Counted from the stretch's first letter, positions 28,801 to 40,248 are shown. The stretch is DNA of 64,000 nt from Meloidogyne chitwoodi (GCA_015183035.1 JACZZP010000015.1:558001-622000); one strand, 5' to 3'. The notes: generated by a model not told the origin, from the sequence alone. Translations and numbers: made by a program.

Positions 28801-30489
28801 AAGATGGTTCATTTAATTCAATGCAAAGAAAAGGGCGTTCATTTGTTGAATTTAAAAGTCCTTCTAAAAAAATATATTTTAATATTTAAAATAATAATTT
28901 AACCTTGTAATTCACGTAATTCCATTAAATGAATATGTAAAAAATGGACTTGTTTTAAATGTTCAGAAGAAAATATTTCCCCTTCTTCTAGAGGAAATCT
29001 TTGAGGCTAAAATTAAATTTTTATAAAAATATTAAATTTTTTTTAAATATTTTGCCTGTAATGAATGGATATATTCTTCTTTTTGTCCAATAGGGTAAAC
29101 TTCTTGTAGAAAACTCAGATTGCGATATTCTGCACTAAGTCTTGCCTTTGTGGCCTTTAAATAATTTAAAATTAATTAAACATTATTTTAAAACAAAAAG
29201 TGAAGAAATCCAAATTTATAAATCCTGCAACAAAACGTCCTACTTTGAAATGGAGAATACAGTGAATTTTAGTTAAGGAAAATTTTGGGTTGAGAGTCTA
29301 TTATTCTTAATACATATATTTATATAAAAAATACTCTAGCAGTAGATTCTTCATCTGGATATAACAATTCACCCAAACTAAAATTTAAAACAGCTCCTAA
29401 TAAACATTTTCTTGTAAATTCAATAACAAAATTTTCCATTGCTTTTTCTGCTGTAGGTTCCAAAATTTTAAAACAAATATTTGGACGACCACTAAAACAG
29501 GCAATAATAAATAATTCATTAGCTATTTGAGCTAAACGAACTTCTGCCTTTAAAAATTTAATTTAAATTATTTTTTAATTTAAAAATAAATACCTCTCCA
29601 TTTATTTCATTAATAATTATTTCATAATTTCTAACTGCTGAATTTTCAATTTTTGATGTTTTTTTAATTTTTTCTTCTTTATTTAATTTGTCTTCTTCTA
29701 ATAATTGTTGTTGTTCAAAAAGAGAAACAAAAAGATTAATTTTCGGTTGATTTGTATTATTTTCAATTAAAATTTTTCCACTTATTGACTTTAAATTTAA
29801 AAATATAATTTTTAAATTTAAATTTAATTTATAAAAATATAAATTACTAAATGATTGCCAGGTGAACGATTTGGCCTTACATGAAAATCTTTTAGTGCTG
29901 AACTAGCCGAACCTTGATTAATTTGTACTGCATCAAAATGTATCTCTGGTTTTCCCTTTAAAAATAAATATCTTAAATTATTTAAAAATCAGAACATTTA
30001 AAAAGGTTTAAATCCCATTTATTCGCAAGAAAATATTTTACTTTCATTTTAGGATTAAAATATTTTCTTGCGAATAAATGGGGTATCTATAATAATTTCC
30101 AAAAAATCTTCTCTTTTACCTGTTCTTGTAATCGTCGAGAAGCTTCATTTAAACTTTTAGTAATTAAACAATTAAATTGATTATTAATTGTTGTTTCCTT
30201 TTCTCCATTACCCCAAATTAGCCAATTTGCTACATCATTAATTAATAAATTACTTAAAAAAAGAGAAAGAAAAATTAAAAATATTATTTTTTAAATAAAA
30301 ATTAATGAAGATTTTTCTCTAACAAAAAATTAATTTTTAAATTTTTTACTTTTCATTTCCATTTAATTGTCGTTCTTTAAATACTGCAAAAGTACTACTT
30401 TGTCTTCTTCTATTATAACGAAGAATAAAAAAATAACAAATTAGAGAGACTATAAACCATGAAAAAAGAATTAATAAAAGACCATCCAT
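25810..30489 (-). CDS. SMP/C1-domain ER lipid-transfer protein, PDZD8-like, 1,020 aa
   Basis: Eighteen in-phase exons on the minus strand: 30350-30489, 30120-30252, 29848-29955, 29594-29788, 29335-29547, 29056-29154, 28904-29006, 28584-28863, 28254-28422, 27846-28211, 27316-27598, 26930-27172, 26814-26885, 26580-26762, 26404-26530, 26125-26241, 26010-26083, 25810-25967. Residues 3-24 are a membrane anchor (LLLILFSWFIVSLICYFFIL). Residues about 50-265 match the position and character of an SMP domain. Then comes a C2-like region (about 330-480, WFWHDGEANFDLAISPTGGE) and a long Asn/Gln-rich linker. A C-terminal C1 zinc-binding domain follows (LHIQNSHIL, VICSVCNKRIGG, YQCRECRIVCHKNCHQQ, WIC). 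The N-anchor/SMP/C1 order is that of PDZD8, which acts at ER contact sites. I could not identify a PDZ domain. The intron after exon 6 is GC-AG; the exon 9 acceptor (TTTTGAG|GCG) was chosen because it alone keeps phase. Confidence 0.85.
26278..26377. mobile_element. Hairpin MITE, intronic copy
   Basis: The left arm AGATAACGCCCCATTTATTC pairs with the right arm GCGAATAAATGGGGTGTAT. It lies in the intron between exons 15 and 16 of the PDZD8-like gene. Confidence 0.8.
27708..27795. mobile_element. Hairpin MITE, intronic copy
   Basis: The left arm AAGTACACACCCCATTTATT plus CGCAAGAAAATATTTTA pairs with AAAATATTTTCATGCGAATA plus AATGGGATG. It lies in the intron between exons 10 and 11 of the PDZD8-like gene. 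Confidence 0.8.
30005..30091. mobile_element. Hairpin MITE, intronic copy
   Basis: The left arm ATCCCATTTATTCGCAAGAA pairs with TTCTTGCGAATAAATGGGGT; the loop is only about 20 bp. It lies in the intron between exons 2 and 3 of the PDZD8-like gene. Confidence 0.8.
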
Positions 30490-31660
30490 TTCTTCTAAAA
30501 TTAAATAATTTAATTTTAATTATTCAAATCTTTTTAGTAATTAAAAAAATTTTTAATTGAATTTTTATTAAATAAAAAATAATTATTTAATAAAAGTATT
30601 ATGTGGTTTTTACTTGTTGCTCACAAAATGTTTTTTTTTATTTTTTAGCAAAAAAGTGTTAATTTGTTTTTATTATTTTTTGCTTTTTTACGTTAAAATC
30701 TCTTATTAAAACAAATTTAATAGAAATGAAAGGATTTACTAAAGCAAAAAATTAGCTTTTTTGTTGATTTACCATCTGTCTTTTTTTAAACAAAATGCCA
30801 AAATGAAAGTCAAGAATTTCTTCAAAAAGCCGCACATAATCAAAAACAATGCACACGCTAAATAAAATAAAAATATTTAAAAAAACAACAACTGTTTTTC
30901 TTTTAAAAATAATTATATTTAATTGATAAAAATATTTAAGAAAAATAAGAAGAGAAAAGCTTTTGCTAAAAATAAAGGATTTTTTTAGAATCAAAAATAA
31001 TTTTCCAATATAAAAATTAAAAAAAATCCAAACAAAATATCAATGAACTTTATCATTTTTAAAAACAGTTTAACGATAAAAAAACGTATAAAAATATTTA
31101 AGAAATATTGGAATAAGAACCATAGACATGGCAGAAACCTCAGCCTATTTATTTTTTAGTTCAAAGTTTTTTTTATAAAAAAAGGGAATTTTCAATGTTT
31201 AAATTCTTAATGATGCTATAGGTAGACGAAAACAAAAGTGTAATTAAATATCTGTAGATTAATTTAAATGAGAAGTAATCAAGATAATAAAACAATATAA
31301 ATACAAATCACATAAAGTTTAGATGAAAAAATAAAATATGTATAAGCATTTGTGCTTTAAGAATAAAGAAATAAATAATGCTATAAGACTGAAAATTTCA
31401 TAAAATTACGACGTGTTTCCTTTAAAATTTTTTAGAAACCAGAGAACTACTTTACTCAAATACTTATTTTACATTACAGCTTTTTTGTGCTCGGACACAA
31501 AAATAAGTTTTCTCATATACATAGCTCCAAATTATAAAGAAAAATCGAAAAATTCAAGAAAGGTAAGAATTCTGATATTTATATCAATTTTCCGTAAGGA
31601 CTAAAATTAACTAAAAAATCATCTGGTTTCCAAAACACAATCATAAAACGTAATATTAAC
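30490..31660. other. Intergenic, contains a duplicated 198-bp segment
   Basis: This is the upstream region of the PDZD8-like gene and the 3' flank of the C2H2 gene. Apart from the repeat at 31115-31312, no gene is supported; the frames at 30752-30994 and 31413-31604 are low-complexity. Confidence 0.5.
31115..31312. repeat. Direct repeat copy A (about 198 bp)
   Basis: It begins AAGAACCATAGACATGGCAG and ends ATAAATACAAATCACA. It is nearly identical to 33791-33986, in the same orientation. There is no target duplication around either copy. Confidence 0.85.
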
Positions 31661-32353
31661 TTATCGTGAGTGCCAAGAAATATGAGAATATAGAGACCGC
31701 TCAGTAGGAAATGTCCGTCCACACATACTACATATAAACACATCTAAAATTAAATTTATATAAAAATGTAAAAAATTAGAATAATAAAACGAACTTTTTT
31801 CTGGGGTAAGTATCGAAGGCATAACTGGTGCTTCCATCATAAGTTGAATGGGTGGCATAATTTGTGATGTAGACTGCAGTGGAGGAAGATAGATGGGAGG
31901 TCTAGACTGAAACAAGACACCACCAGAATCACTCTACTATAAATATAAAAATTAAGAAATATACCCTTTTGTAACATTTAAATATCGAAATAAAACTGAT
32001 TGTTTGTAAAATAACAGCTTTATTTTTATTATAATAAACACATATTTATTAGAACTTTAAACGTTTTTATTTAAAGTATATTTATAAAAAATTTAAAATA
32101 AAATTAAAGAAAATTATCTTACGTGAATAATAGAATGCTTAGCCATGCCAACTGAAGGCTTTTTGTTTTTCTAAATTTTAAAATATAATTTAAAAAGTCC
32201 ATGATCTTATACCTCTTTTTCCAATTCTTCTTTCAGATTATCTATTTTTTGTTTCTCTTTTAACTGCTCTTGTTCATGTTTTATCTGCGCTTCGATTAAC
32301 GCAACTTCTCGTTTTTCAATTTCTTCCTCGATTTTTTTAATCTTGTCTGCCAT
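31661..32353 (-). CDS. Small coiled-coil protein with C-terminal C2H2 zinc finger, 136 aa
   Basis: Exons 32213-32353 (ATG), 32123-32170, 31795-31933 and 31661-31743 (TAA) join in phase. The N-terminal 47 residues form a charged heptad-like coiled coil (EEEIEKREVALIEAQIKHEQ). A Pro/Met-rich linker follows (PPIYLPPLQSTSQIMPPIQL). A single C2H2 finger closes the protein: FICSMCGRTFPTERSLYSHI then WH, i.e. C-x2-C-x12-H-x3-H, and it ends SR. A nucleic-acid- or protein-binding role is likely by family; the target is unknown. The exon 3 acceptor TAGTAG|AGT is chosen over the upstream AG because the latter would open with a stop. Confidence 0.75.
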
Positions 32354-34289
32354 TATTTTTTTTTAAATCTTAATAAAAATAACTTTAAAATAATCAATTT
32401 TAATTACTTAACTAAATTAAATAAACAGACAAAAATAAAGTTATAATATAAAATAATATGGAACCAATGGCTTAACGTGAAAAATTTGGGTTTAATAGGC
32501 AAAAAACGCGAATAATATTAATAGAAATTTTTCTGAACTTAATTCAGTTTTATTAAAAAACTGATTAAAAATGAAGATATTTGACATTTATGGACTCCTT
32601 TTTTTATTTTTCCTAATTTCTCTTCATTTTCCTTAAGCAATCGGCAAGCGCTTCTTTTTAATCTCTTGATGTACATATAAATGGGAATCAATTATGGGAA
32701 AAAGTTATATATACTAAATAATATTCGAAAAATATGAAAAACTTAAAAATTTTAAAATATTGATCTTTGTGAATAACTGAAATTTAGCGTGAAACCTATA
32801 ATACTTATTTCCCAAAATTTCTATGGATAAACGTTTTATTGATATTACTAATATTTTTTATAATTTTTAGAATCATGTTTAAAATAATATGAACGTGTTT
32901 AATAAAAATTTAAACATTTAATGGTTATTCCCATTTATAATTAGGGGAAAATAAAGAGAAATTAGAAAAAATAAGAAAAGGTAACAGACAGTTAAATATA
33001 TAATTTTTAGGAATGAATGAATATTTTTACTTATAACTCGGAGTTTATATTGACCTGTTACCCATTTCTGGGCGTTTCTGTATCAAAAATATTTTCTTGG
33101 AATTGTTTGAATTTTTAAGTATTTCTATCAGAATAGGGAAGTACTAAAGGTTGGTAGAACTTGAATAAAAGTCAAAAAATTCCCAAGTAAAAAAATCATA
33201 AAATCCCTAAAACATTCAATTAAATCAACAACCTTTCTTTTTTGAAGTCTTTTTTTAAAAACATCTCCACAAAATATACTGACGATTTTTGAGCAAATTA
33301 GTAAATTTTTATTAAATTTAACACGCATAAGAGATTGCTTCTTCTCTGATTTATCATCATTTACTTCCTCTACCTCAAATATATATTTATATCCACTGAC
33401 TGATTTAAATACATCAACAAGTAGTTCTAGCGAGATTGCTTTATATTGTTTTGATTGAACCATTTTAGTTATAATCTTTTTCTATTTTCCAAGTAAAATT
33501 ATTATACAATAAGATTATTCTTCTAAGATTGTGAGAAATCAGTGATTAGTGGAGACATTTGTTAATTATCCTTTTTAATTATATCATAAAAAGAATTTTG
33601 ATCTTCTTTCCATTAGTTATTTTTTAAGCATAAATGTAGTTTTGTGTCATGTCAAGTTAAACAAAAAATAATAAGCATTTCACCTTAAATAATTTTTTAA
33701 ATAGTAAAGAAAAATGATAAATATTTCAAAGATCATTAATACATTTTAAATTAACAAAATTAATTTTTATTCAATTTAAAATCTTCATATAAGAACCATA
33801 GACATGGCAGAAACCTCAGCCTATTTATTTTTTAGTTCAAAGCTTTTTTATAAAAAATGGAATTTTCAATGCTTAAATTCTTAATGATGCTATTGGTAGA
33901 CGAAAACAAAAGTGTAATTAAATATCTGTAGATTAATTTAAATGAGAAGTAATCAAGATAATAGAACAATATAAATACAAATCACAACATATTTAGAAAG
34001 ATAAATTGTTATAAAGAATTTTGTTCAGAAATTCATAGAATAAACAAAAATCAAATAAAAAACAGGCATTTATCATCTCTAATTTAATAAAAATTCAACG
34101 AATACTGATTCCGAGAAAAATATAATTAAAATAATTAAAAAAATCTCATTACCAAGAAACCAAAACAATTCAAATTTTTAATATTTTCTAAAATTACTAA
34201 AGGAACGTTCTAGTTTGATTTAAAAAAATTTCATTTTACCGGTAAACAATACATTTACTAATTTTTATCGAATGAATAAACAAATTGTT
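32354..34289. other. Intergenic with one doubtful minus-strand frame and repeat copy B
   Basis: The minus-strand frame 33128-33463 starts with ATG (MVQSKQYKAISLELL...) and has reasonably complex composition (VSGYKYIFEVEEVNDD), with a possible donor after RLQKRK. I could not extend it into a convincing gene. Otherwise only repeat copy B (33791-33986) is seen. Confidence 0.4.
33791..33986. repeat. Direct repeat copy B (about 196 bp)
   Basis: This is the same orientation as, and nearly identical to, 31115-31312. Each copy lies about 300-350 bp downstream of a minus-strand stop codon (31661 and 34290), as expected if 3' flanking DNA was duplicated. Confidence 0.85.
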
Positions 34290-34437
34290 TCATTTATTGA
34301 GCAGAGCCGATATTTCACTCGTTGACTTTTTTTCGTCTAAAAATTTTTTATAATTTTATAGATATATTTTAATTACCAGAAGCGGATGGAAGAGTAGAAA
34401 ATGAGGTAGCATTACACAGCACTCGTTTATGAAGTTG
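34290..34437 (-). CDS. Two terminal exons of an unidentified protein (fragment)
   Basis: On the minus strand 34377-34437 (QLHKRVLCNATSFSTLPSAS) splices in phase to 34290-34336 (GDEKKSTSEISALLNK, stop TGA). Good TTTTTAG acceptors and a GTAATT donor support it. I could not find a compatible upstream exon: the candidate ending at the GTAATT donor near 34542 is out of phase. It is either the tail of a gene whose 5' exons I missed or a decayed copy. Confidence 0.4.
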
Positions 34438-35487
34438 CTAAAAATACAAACGTTTTTATAAAAATAAAACCGACGTCCCAAAAAACATTTTTGGCTTTTG
34501 TTCCATAAATAGGTATTATACATATTTGTAAAAATAAATTACCTTGATTTTCAGTACCAGCAATTGAGCAAAGATTTAAGTCTTATTCCTTGTAAATCAA
34601 ATCAACATCATTAGAATTTGTCGATTCTTGTGTACTTATATTCAAAAGATTGTTAGTCAATTTATCAAGACTATTAAGCCTAAATATTTATAAATTAATT
34701 TATGAAACCATCCAGAAAATAAATTCACAAGGTCTGATTCAAAGCTTTAACTTTATTCATTCCACTGATTCCTCATTACTAAATTTTAAGAATTTAGAAA
34801 CCTTTTCTGATCATTTCCAACATTTACTTCGAAAACACTCTAGAAAACACCAAATTATTGTCTGAATTATAAAATTTGGAAACTTTTCTTGTTTTTGATT
34901 ATTTGGAGTTGCAGAAACAATTTGATCAAACAACTCATCAATGCTATTAAAGTCTCCAAAAATATTGACGAAAAAGTGACAAAATATTGAATAAACATTG
35001 ATGAAAAAATCTCAAAATTGATAGAAATATTGACCAAATATTGACAAGTTGTCATATTTTCCCCTTTCTGACATTTTGTCACATCCTCCTTTTTTTACCC
35101 TTACCCACATTTTGCAATAGAAGAAAAATACACAAAGAAAATTACCTGAAACAGAAATTTTGTAGCTCTGTGGAAAAAACACAGAATGTTGATTTTTCCA
35201 AAAATTTTATGCCCGCAGAATCTGCGAAAGTTTTCCGCAGATTCCGAGGTGTTTTTCTTGAAATCTACGAGTACCTAAGAATTTGATTGTCCAAAATTTT
35301 ATGAAACAGATTTTCTCCTTTCTTGCTCAGAATCCAAAGGGTTATTGAGATAAGCCCCTGTTGAATAAATATTATTTCCCCATCTCTTTTTGTGATAGAA
35401 GTTTTGTTTTGTTAGTGGCATAATTGCTTCGAATTTTTATTTATTGATATAAAAATAATTAACATTTTTATTACAAAATAAGATGCG
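34438..35487. other. Intergenic, possibly decayed exons on the minus strand
   Basis: Minus-strand peptides LNSLDKLTNNLLNISTQEST (about 34600-34680) and FNSIDELFDQIVSATPNNQK (about 34900-34960) resemble each other. They follow AG acceptors but lack a consistent phase chain. They may be remnants of a repeated-exon gene. The plus-strand frames here are shadows. Confidence 0.35.
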
Positions 35488-35709
35488 TGTCCTGACGGTA
35501 GAGCGACACTTCCGGACCGACATTTCCGGACGCCCACAAAAGCTTAAAAAGAAATTAGTTTATTTCCCTCTTTAAAGGACCAATTGGTATAATAATTTAT
35601 TCAACAACTTTGTAGCATGGTACTAAATATATATCCAAGTTTTGGACCAGAAGTTTGAGTCCAGAAGCGTTGGTCCGGATCCGGAAGTGTCGGCCTGCCG
35701 TCCTGACAT
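35488..35709. mobile_element. Small inverted-repeat element rich in CCGGA
   Basis: The left end TGTCCTGACGGTAGAGCGAC followed by ACTTCCGGAC, and the right end (complement) TGTCAGGACGGCAGGCCGAC followed by ACTTCCGGAT, are about 85% alike. The element is much less AT-rich than its surroundings. No clear target duplication is seen. Confidence 0.6.
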
Positions 35710-36085
35710 AAGTAGGAAGAGAATCATGCAAATTTTAAAATATTTAAAAGACAAAATTTTCAGAGTTTAGAGTAGTCAGGAATGCATTCTTTAATTAAAA
35801 AAAAGAAGTGTCTAAAATTTATTTTTAATAAAATTTCAATGGAGAATCTTGAAAATGCTGTCAGTTGAATAGGGGACTATCATTAAACTTTAAATTGTTA
35901 GATTTTCTTTTTGTTCTCAGCCATCTACTCTCAGTCGAACGGCGTGGTTTTTACATCAACAAAAAATGAAAGTTTATATTTTTTTAAAACAAAAATATTT
36001 TTATTTAATTAAAAAAGGCCAAAAAATATATAATTTTAATTAATTTAAATATCTAGCCAATTAATTATTTAAATATTTTTTATTC
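35710..36085. other. Intergenic
   Basis: This is the 3' flank of the cystatin gene. I see nothing further in it. Confidence 0.5.
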
Positions 36086-36767
36086 TTAATCTTCTTCTTC
36101 ACCTTCAGTATATGTTATTTGTTCAAAATTCTTCCATGGCTGACTCCAAATTTTAATTGTATATTTCTAAGAAAATAATAAGATAAAAATATATATTAAA
36201 TAAATAAATTTAAAATTTTTAAAAATTTTGTCAAAATTAAAAAAGTTAAAAATTCTTGCGAATAAATGGGGTGTTTGCCTAAACAATAAATTCCAATTTT
36301 AATATATTTAATTAATTTAATATTTAAATATTCTTTTTCTTATTTAAATAAAAAAACCTTTGTTTCATTAGGGTCTCCAGTATATTTACATTCTAACGTA
36401 TTTTCTGCTGTCATTTGCTTTAAAATTTAAATTAATTAAATATTAATTTAAATTTTAATTTTCTTACATTTTTAAGACAATCAGACTTTCCAACACTTAA
36501 AGTTAAAATATGTAAGGAACCAGCAACTACTTGTGATTGAGCTTTTTCTATTTTATATAATGCCAAATAATGAGCTGAATTTGATTCTTTATTTATTTTA
36601 GATAATCCTTTAATTGCCAAATTCTTTTTAAAAAAATAAATTAAAATAAAATTAATTTTTAAAAATATAAATAATACTTTAATATGTTCATCATCAACAT
36701 TTTGACTAACTCTTCCACCAGGCATACCACCAACTTCACCACCTGCAGAATTATCAACATTTGCCAT
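36086..36767 (-). CDS. Cystatin (cysteine-protease inhibitor), 128 aa
   Basis: Exons 36678-36767 (ATG), 36468-36623, 36358-36417 and 36086-36166 (TAA) join in phase. All three inhibitory contacts are present: an N-terminal Gly pair (MPGGRV), the central loop QVVAG, and the second hairpin Pro-Trp (SQPWKNF). Family members block papain-like proteases such as cathepsins B and L. Two Cys residues (SDCLKN and LECKYT) could form the first disulfide of type-2 cystatins. There is no signal peptide before MANVDNSAGGEVGG, so the product as read is cytosolic unless an upstream exon was missed. The C-terminus is acidic (TEGEEED). Length and spacing fit a single-domain cystatin. Confidence 0.92.
36252..36287. 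mobile_element. Half of a hairpin MITE in a cystatin intron
   Basis: TTCTTGCGAATAAATGGGGT followed by GTTTGCCTAAAC is one arm of the TTATTCGCAAG family. The other arm is absent. It lies between cystatin exons 3 and 4. Confidence 0.7.
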
Positions 36768-37820
36768 TGCTTAAAATAAAAAAATTAATTTAAAAAAAAT
36801 AATTGAATTAATTTTTAAAATTTTCCTTTAAAAAGGAAAATAGGTAAATAAATATTCACTCAAAATATTTTAATAAAAAAAATTTATTATAAAAATATTA
36901 ATAATAATAAAAAAAAATAGTCACAAGAGCAAATAAAAAATGGAAGCAAAATAGTAGAAATATTTAATAGCAGTAAATAATAATAATAAAGCATTTTATT
37001 ATCAATAAAATAAATAAATATTATTTTTTAAAAAGAGTAAATAAATAATTATTATTTTTAATAAATAATAATTATAGGAAAAAAATTTGTGAATTTATTT
37101 TATTTGTTTATTTATATGTCAAATGTTTTTTAAAAAGAAATAATGCAATTAGATATTTTTATTATAAACAAATTATAAGGTCTATTTGGACGCAAAAAAA
37201 AAAAGTTGTGGCGTAGAAAGTATCAATTTCTGAATAAAAAACTTTGCTAAATTAAATTATATTTGTACAAATTTATTTAATATTTTAATATAAATTTAAA
37301 AACACAAAAATTTAAAGAAAATAAAAATATTTTATGAAAAACAAAAAAAAAGAATTATAATAAATGTACAAAAACATGAGAGAATTTATTTATTTATTTT
37401 CAAAGTAAATATAAAATTAATTTATTTATTTTTATTTGGACTAAAGAAAATAAATTTTTTATAAAAAAAATTGTTCTTTAATTTTTCTAAAAAAATAAAG
37501 TTTAATCTCAAAACATATTTAAGTTAGAGAAAAGAAGAAAGTTTTTCTGTTTATTATTTCTCTTTAATTTTGTGCAACTAATGTTTTTTTTTCAATAAAT
37601 AAAAGAAAATCGATTAAAACTTTTTTTATTATTAAAAAATGTACAATTTTAAAGAAAGAAAAATTAAATTTTTAAATCTGAATTTAATTAAAATATTTAT
37701 TTTTGACAGGAAAACTAAAAAAATAAGAATATAAAATTAAATAAATAAAGGAGAATTTCCAAAATAAAAATTTAAAAATTTTGGCAAAATGTCTATTGGC
37801 GAAATGTCTCAATAATTTTA
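36768..37820. other. Intergenic, very AT-rich
   Basis: This is the cystatin upstream region and the 3' flank of the GPCR gene. It consists of A/T homopolymer-like stretches; no gene or repeat is recognised. Confidence 0.55.
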
Positions 37821-40248
37821 TTAAAAATCATTATGTGAATTAATACATTTTCTATCACAAATACTACTTTTATATGAATTATTAGATGAATTTGTTCTTG
37901 AAAGTATTATTGTTTCAGCAAAATAATAATCATTAGGTAATAAACTATTATTTCTTTTTAAACTTTTTTCTGAATCTCCTCTAGCAGTTAAAATTGTTTT
38001 ATTACTTCCAGATCTTTTTATTTAATTAAATTAATTTAATTTTAATTAAAAGAAAACCTGCTATTAGGTAAAGATCTTAGTGATAATGCTCTATTTATTT
38101 TTTTATAAACAAGACGACATTTTAATATTTGAATACAAACATGACAAATATCTAATTTATTTAAATATTTATTTTTTATTAAATTTAAAATTAAATATAA
38201 TTTTTAGATATTCTGAGGAATAAAACCTCAAAAACAGGAAAAATCAAAAAGCTTAAAAATTTTTTAAACTGAACTAAAATTACGGAAAAAACCCAAATTC
38301 ATGGTCAAAGACCACTTCAGATTTATATTTATTTTACAAAAAATTAAAGTGTTTTTTAAGAACTTTTTTTGAAATTAATGAAATTTTAAAAGGGAAAATA
38401 ATATTATAATTTTTAAATAAATAAATTTATTTATTATTTAATTTACCAGGATTAATAAGACAATAAAAATAAAAATTTAATGCAAATTTTGTAATTTCAA
38501 GTAAATTGGCCAAAGAACGATAAATCTAAAAATTAATTAATTAATTAATTAAAAAAAAAGAAAACCTGAAAAGTCAATGAATTATCTTGTTTATTAGAAA
38601 TTAAAATAGTTAAAGGTGCCTAAATAATATTTAAAAATAAATTATTAAAAAAAAATAAAAAATACAGCTGGAATAGTGCAAACAAAGAAGACAATAGTTA
38701 TTAGAAAAAGTAAAGTAAAAAGTCTTCTTTCTTCCTTAAAAAATATTAAAAATAAATTTAAATAATATTTTAAGGTAATGGCCAAAAAAATAATTTTTTT
38801 ATGAAATAAAAATTTTTAAAAATATTTTTTTTATTTTTTACTTTTTCACTTTTCTCTACCATTGCCTTTTTATGCAAAGATGGACTTGAAAGACTTGTAA
38901 ATCTGTCCCTTTTATTATTCCTTAAAAAATAAATTATTTTATTTTTTATTAATTTAAAGTATTTGACTTTTAAAGGTATTTTAGATGGACATCCCATTTA
39001 TTCGCAAAAAATAAAAAAATAATTTTGCGAATAAATGGGATGTTTACCTAAAATAATTAAGTTATAAAATATTAATTAATTTAAAGATACCTATAAGTAA
39101 CCAAAATATTAATATTAAAATAAGCAAGAAGAAAAAAAGGAAAAAATCTAGTTAAAAATTCTCTAATCCATTCATAAATTCCATATAAAGGTGTAATAAT
39201 TAAATTATCACAAACAAGAAAAGAACAACGTAAAATACCTTTTGGTAACTTTAAAATAATTTAAAAAAAAATATTAATTAAAATAAAAATTAATTTACTT
39301 GATAAACAATTTTCTTTTGTGACCAGGGAGCATAAATACAAAAATTAAATAAATAAATTGCCAAAAATAATAAATAAATAAATTTTCTTTGTGTTTGAAT
39401 ATTTCTCTAAAATTAATATTAATTAATTTTTAAATAAATTACTAATTAATTAATTTCTTTTTAATTATTTAATTTTATTAGGCTTCTTTTTTTAAATTTA
39501 ATTTTATAAAAAAAATAATTGTTTTTGTGTTCTCTCATTTATTTAAAAAAACTCTAATTTATTCCAATCTTTAAATTATCCCAATAGATGGAATAATTTA
39601 GAGATTTTAATATTTAAATTAATTTAAATAAAATATTATTAAATATTAACTGTTTGTGAATTTAAAGGATAACAAACAGCTTTAAATTGATATAAAGTCA
39701 TTAAAATAACAACCCAAACACTGGCACCCATTAAAGCATTTGAAAGAGGAAAAGCAATATGTGCATAATAAAAAGATGCTAATTTAGAACAATGTCGATA
39801 ATTAAGAATCCAAAGAATTGGGGGAATAACTGATAATTGGGTAAACTAGAAAAATAAATTAAATAAATTTAAAAATTAAAAAAAACCAAATCGGTAAGTG
39901 CCAAAAAAGACAAAAAAATATAAATATCTTTTTTTCGTTTCATTGAAGGATGATTTAAAGTAATTATTGTAAGGATATCACCAATAATTGATATTGCTAT
40001 AATATTTATTTTAATTAAATTAATTAAATATTTACCAATAATTATAGGAGCAATAATCATATAAGTAATTAAATTTAATTTTGAAACATGAACGTGGTCA
40101 GCTTCTTGAATCTTTTTTTTTAATTTTTTTTTAATAAAAATTAAATAAAAAATACCATAGAATTATTATTTTGTAAAAGAATATTTTGTTTAGAATTAAA
40201 GTTATCATTTAAATTAGTTTCCATCATAATTTTACATATTTCCAGCAT
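37821..40248 (-). CDS. Seven-transmembrane receptor, FMRFamide-receptor-like (rhodopsin class), 435 aa
   Basis: Twelve in-phase exons on the minus strand: 40156-40248, 40036-40111, 39887-39996, 39651-39845, 39299-39406, 39091-39248, 38842-38920, 38666-38734, 38566-38619, 38447-38525, 38058-38151, 37821-38013. TM1 (MIIAPIIIGAISIIGDILTI) is followed by the loop LNHPSMKRKKDIY, TM2 (IFLSFLALTDL), and TM3 ending MTLYQFKAVCYPLNSQ. TM4-TM7 are hydrophobic blocks: FIYLLFLAIYLFNFCIY, FFPFFLLAYFNINILV, LFTLLFLITIVFFVC, and FALNFYFYCLINPD with the TM7 Asn-Pro. The HPSMK loop and AVCYPL are typical of nematode peptide receptors (FRPR/DMSR type). The DRY motif reads YQF, an unusual loss of the Arg. The C-tail is Ser/Asn-rich. 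The ligand is unknown. Confidence 0.85.
38979..39052. mobile_element. Hairpin MITE in a GPCR intron
   Basis: The left arm ATGGACATCCCATTTATTCG pairs with the right arm GCGAATAAATGGGATGTTTA. This is a short copy with a loop of about 20 bp, between exons 6 and 7. Confidence 0.8.

Noticed and set aside
31115..33986. A small LTR-type element bounded by the 197-bp direct repeats
   Set aside because: No target duplication, no primer-binding site or polypurine tract, and the interior holds an ordinary intron-bearing gene.
39869..40060. Separate small protein starting at the TM1 methionine of the GPCR
   Set aside because: It is the read-through of exons 2-3 of the receptor including their intron; the upstream exons join in phase.
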